Assembly (NCBI GenBank): GCA_023247285.1
Contig: JAHFGU010000061.1
Location: forward strand, 1-8,058
DNA: 8,058 nt
Direction of reading: 5' to 3'
From: Candidatus Omnitrophota bacterium
Lineage (GTDB): Bacteria; Omnitrophota; Koll11; Aquiviventales; Aquiviventaceae
The notes under the pieces were generated by a model. The model saw only the letters and a program-made list of their open reading frames with translations, was not told the origin of the DNA and searched no databases. Shown here one piece after another: positions 6,575 to 8,058 of the stretch; the stretch's first letter is position 1; every line of letters starts with the position of its first letter. The position numbers and the translations under genes were made by a program.

Positions 6575-6580
6575 AGGAGG
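6575..6580 (+). promoter_or_regulatory. Strong Shine-Dalgarno of acpP
   Basis: A perfect AGGAGG lies seven bases before the acpP ATG at 6588. It is the strongest ribosome-binding site in the window and fits the high abundance expected of acyl carrier protein. It lies in the 23-base gap after the fabG stop. Confidence 0.85.
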
Positions 6581-6587
6581 GGATTGT

Positions 6588-6836
6588 ATGGCGGAGGCTG
6601 TCGCGGATCGGGTGCGGGCGATCATCGCCGAGCAGCTCGGGGTCAAGCTGGAAGAGGTGACCGACTCGGCATCCTTCATCGAGGACCTCGGCGCGGATTC
6701 GCTCGATACGGTCGAGCTCGTGATGGCGCTCGAGGAGGAGTTCGGCATCGAGATCCCGGACGAGGACGCGGAAAAGATGAGCTCGGTCGGCGACGCCATC
6801 AAGTACATCGAGTCCAAGACCGCCGGCGCCAAATAG
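6588..6836 (+). CDS. acpP: Acyl carrier protein
   Basis: AcpP carries the growing acyl chain as a thioester on a 4'-phosphopantetheine arm and delivers it to every enzyme of type II fatty acid synthesis; it is also used for lipid A and other acylations. The 82-residue length is typical. It is strongly acidic, and [11 protein letters not shown] (35-45) carries the modification site Ser38, followed by the recognition helix with [12 protein letters not shown]. The start is fixed by the AGGAGG seven bases upstream and by the conserved N-terminal spacing. It lies 23 bases after fabG and 66 bases before fabF, the canonical order. A hairpin follows the gene and could terminate or stabilise part of its message, keeping ACP more abundant than FabF. 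Phosphopantetheinylation by AcpS is expected from the family; the acpS gene is not in this window. Confidence 0.98.
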   Translation: MAEAVADRVRAIIAEQLGVKLEEVTDSASFIEDLGADSLDTVELVMALEEEFGIEIPDEDAEKMSSVGDAIKYIESKTAGAK

Positions 6837-6865
6837 CCCTCCCACCAACCTGGCTTGCCTGATGC

Positions 6866-6890
6866 GACGTCCCGCCTTCCGCGGGACGTT
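6866..6890 (+). terminator. Hairpin between acpP and fabF (attenuator or partial terminator)
   Basis: ACGTCCCGC (6867-6875) pairs perfectly with GCGGGACGT (6881-6889) around a five-base CTTCC loop, and G6866 with T6890 adds a possible wobble pair. The following bases, TCGTGTTTCC, are only partly T-rich, so complete rho-independent termination is doubtful; attenuation or 3'-end protection of acpP mRNA is more likely. The 3' arm ends 13 bases before the fabF ATG and holds the only purine-rich stretch there (GCGGGA), so folding may also limit fabF translation. The remainder of the 66-base gap (6837-6902) shows nothing else. Confidence 0.65.
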
Positions 6891-6902
6891 CGTGTTTCCA
6901 CG

Positions 6903-8058
6903 ATGCGACGCGTCGTCGTAACCGGTCTGGGCGCCGTGACGCCCGTCGGCACCGATGTGCCGACCATGTGGCAGGCCCTGCTCAGCGGCACGAGCGGGGT
7001 CGGCCCGATCACGTCCTTCGACGCCGCGCAGTTTGATTCCCGGATCGCGGCCGAGGTGAAAGGCTTCGACCCCGCGCAGTACCTCAACCCCAAGGAGATC
7101 AAGCGCTCGGAGCGGTTCGTGCAGCTGGCCATCGCGGCGAGCAAGCAGGCGGTGGCGGACGCCGGCATCACCCTCGACGGCGCGGACCCGTACCGCTACG
7201 GGGTCATCATCGGCTCCGGGATGGGGAGCATGCACCTCATCGAGGAGCAGCACAGCACGTACCTTGCCAAGGGGCCGAAGAAGCTCAGCCCGTTCATGAT
7301 CCCCATGCTGATCTGCAACATGGCGCCCGGGCATGTGGCGATGGACCTGGGATGGAAAGGGCCGAATTTCTGCACGACCACCGCCTGCGCCTCGGGCGCG
7401 CACGGGGTGGGCGAGGCCTTCCGGGCGATCCAGCGGGGGACGGCCGACGTCATGCTCGGCGGCGGCACGGAAAGCTGCATCACGCGGATGGCCGTGGGCG
7501 GATTCTGCGCCCTGATGGCCCTCTCGCGCCGCAACGAGGCACCCGCCAAGGCCAGCCGGCCCTTCGATCAGCAGCGGGACGGGTTTGTGATCGGCGAAGG
7601 GGCCGGGGTGCTGGTCCTCGAAGAGCTGGAGCACGCCACGCGGCGGGGCGCGCGGATCTATGCGGAGATGGTCGGCTACGGGACGACCGCGGACGCCTAC
7701 CACATGACGGCGCCGGATCCGGACGGGGCGGGTGCGGCGCGGGCGATGGCGTTGGCGCTCGAGGACGCGCGGCTGCGCCCCGAGCAGGTCGGCTACATCA
7801 ACGCGCACGGCACCTCGACCGAGCTGAATGATAAGATCGAAACGCTCGCCATCAAGAAGACCTTCGGCGCCGCGGCCAAGCGGGTGGCGGTCTCGTCCAC
7901 CAAGTCGATGACCGGCCACCTCATCGGAGCCGCCGGCGGCGTCGAGGCCATCATCTCCGTGCTGGCGATCGTCCACGGCGTGCTGCCGCCCACGGTGAAC
8001 TACGAGCACCCGGATCCGTCCTGCGACCTCGATTACGTGCCGAACCAGGCCCGCCAGC
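6903..8058 (+). CDS. fabF: 3-oxoacyl-[acyl-carrier-protein] synthase II (FabF), 3' partial
   Basis: FabF condenses malonyl-ACP with acyl-ACP, the chain-extension step of type II fatty acid synthesis. The frame is open from ATG 6903 to the window end, giving 385 codons of the roughly 413 expected, so only the extreme C-terminus is missing. The start MRRVVVTGLGAVTPVG is typical of the family. Catalytic Cys162 lies in TTTACASGAH, His302 in NAHGTST, and Lys334 and His339 in KSMTGHLIGAAGG, each one residue offset from the E. coli enzyme. The C-H-H triad and the GHLIGAAGG motif identify a KAS I/II enzyme, not the FabH type. FabF is favoured over FabB by length, motif spacing and position after acpP. 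No good Shine-Dalgarno precedes the ATG, in sharp contrast to acpP, and a hairpin lies 13 bases upstream. Confidence 0.96.
   Translation, partial: MRRVVVTGLGAVTPVGTDVPTMWQALLSGTSGVGPITSFDAAQFDSRIAAEVKGFDPAQYLNPKEIKRSERFVQLAIAASKQAVADAGITLDGADPYRYGVIIGSGMGSMHLIEEQHSTYLAKGPKKLSPFMIPMLICNMAPGHVAMDLGWKGPNFCTTTACASGAHGVGEAFRAIQRGTADVMLGGGTESCITRMAVGGFCALMALSRRNEAPAKASRPFDQQRDGFVIGEGAGVLVLEELEHATRRGARIYAEMVGYGTTADAYHMTAPDPDGAGAARAMALALEDARLRPEQVGYINAHGTSTELNDKIETLAIKKTFGAAAKRVAVSSTKSMTGHLIGAAGGVEAIISVLAIVHGVLPPTVNYEHPDPSCDLDYVPNQARQ

Noticed and set aside
6282..8009. Minus-strand open frame of 575 codons opposite fabG, acpP and fabF
   Set aside because: It spans three well-supported genes on the other strand, and its His/Arg/Gly-rich sequence is typical of a shadow frame.

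Overview
This window is GC-rich bacterial chromosome with every recognisable gene on the + strand and almost no non-coding DNA. Sampled lines of the main genes have a GC content in the mid-to-high 60s percent. The second kinase has an N-terminal seven-helix sensor, and the window also carries an RpfG-like HD-GYP regulator and the order fabG-acpP-fabF. Together these suggest a free-living, probably uncultured, Gram-negative-type bacterium. Lineages such as Omnitrophota, NC10 or Nitrospirota would fit, but this is a weak inference and nothing here fixes the taxon.

Positions 1-5747 form a compact signalling operon. It begins inside a membrane-anchored GAF/histidine kinase (2-1447, 5' end outside the window). 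Next come an MNT nucleotidyltransferase (1444-1779) and a HEPN protein (1766-2161), a pair of the type found in toxin-antitoxin and defence modules. Then follow a receiver-only response regulator (2168-2542), a second, full-length kinase with a 7TM-GAF-HisKA-HATPase layout (2539-4668), and a receiver/HD-GYP response regulator (4713-5747) predicted to degrade cyclic di-GMP. Several junctions overlap by 4 or 14 bases, implying translational coupling. The likely logic is that two paralogous kinases phosphorylate the two receivers and so set c-di-GMP output. The MNT-HEPN pair has a lower GC content (about 59% by hand count over 1501-2100) and sits between a kinase and its probable receiver, like a later insertion.

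Positions 5748-8058 are housekeeping type II fatty acid synthesis genes: fabG (5773-6564), acpP (6588-6836) and fabF (6903 to beyond the window end). FabG reduces 3-ketoacyl-ACP, AcpP carries the growing chain and FabF condenses it with malonyl-ACP. The usual upstream neighbours fabH and fabD are absent; the HD-GYP gene lies there instead.

Regulatory signals cluster in this second part. An extended -10 promoter lies so close to the first fabG ATG that the message could be nearly leaderless. A near-consensus sigma-70 promoter (TTGACA, 16 bp, TATACT) lies inside the fabG coding sequence within a local low-GC patch. acpP has a strong Shine-Dalgarno sequence. A 9-bp perfect hairpin separates acpP from fabF. 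I see no tRNA, rRNA, CRISPR array, insertion sequence or prophage gene. The most interesting points are the embedded MNT-HEPN module and the layered control of acpP relative to fabG and fabF.
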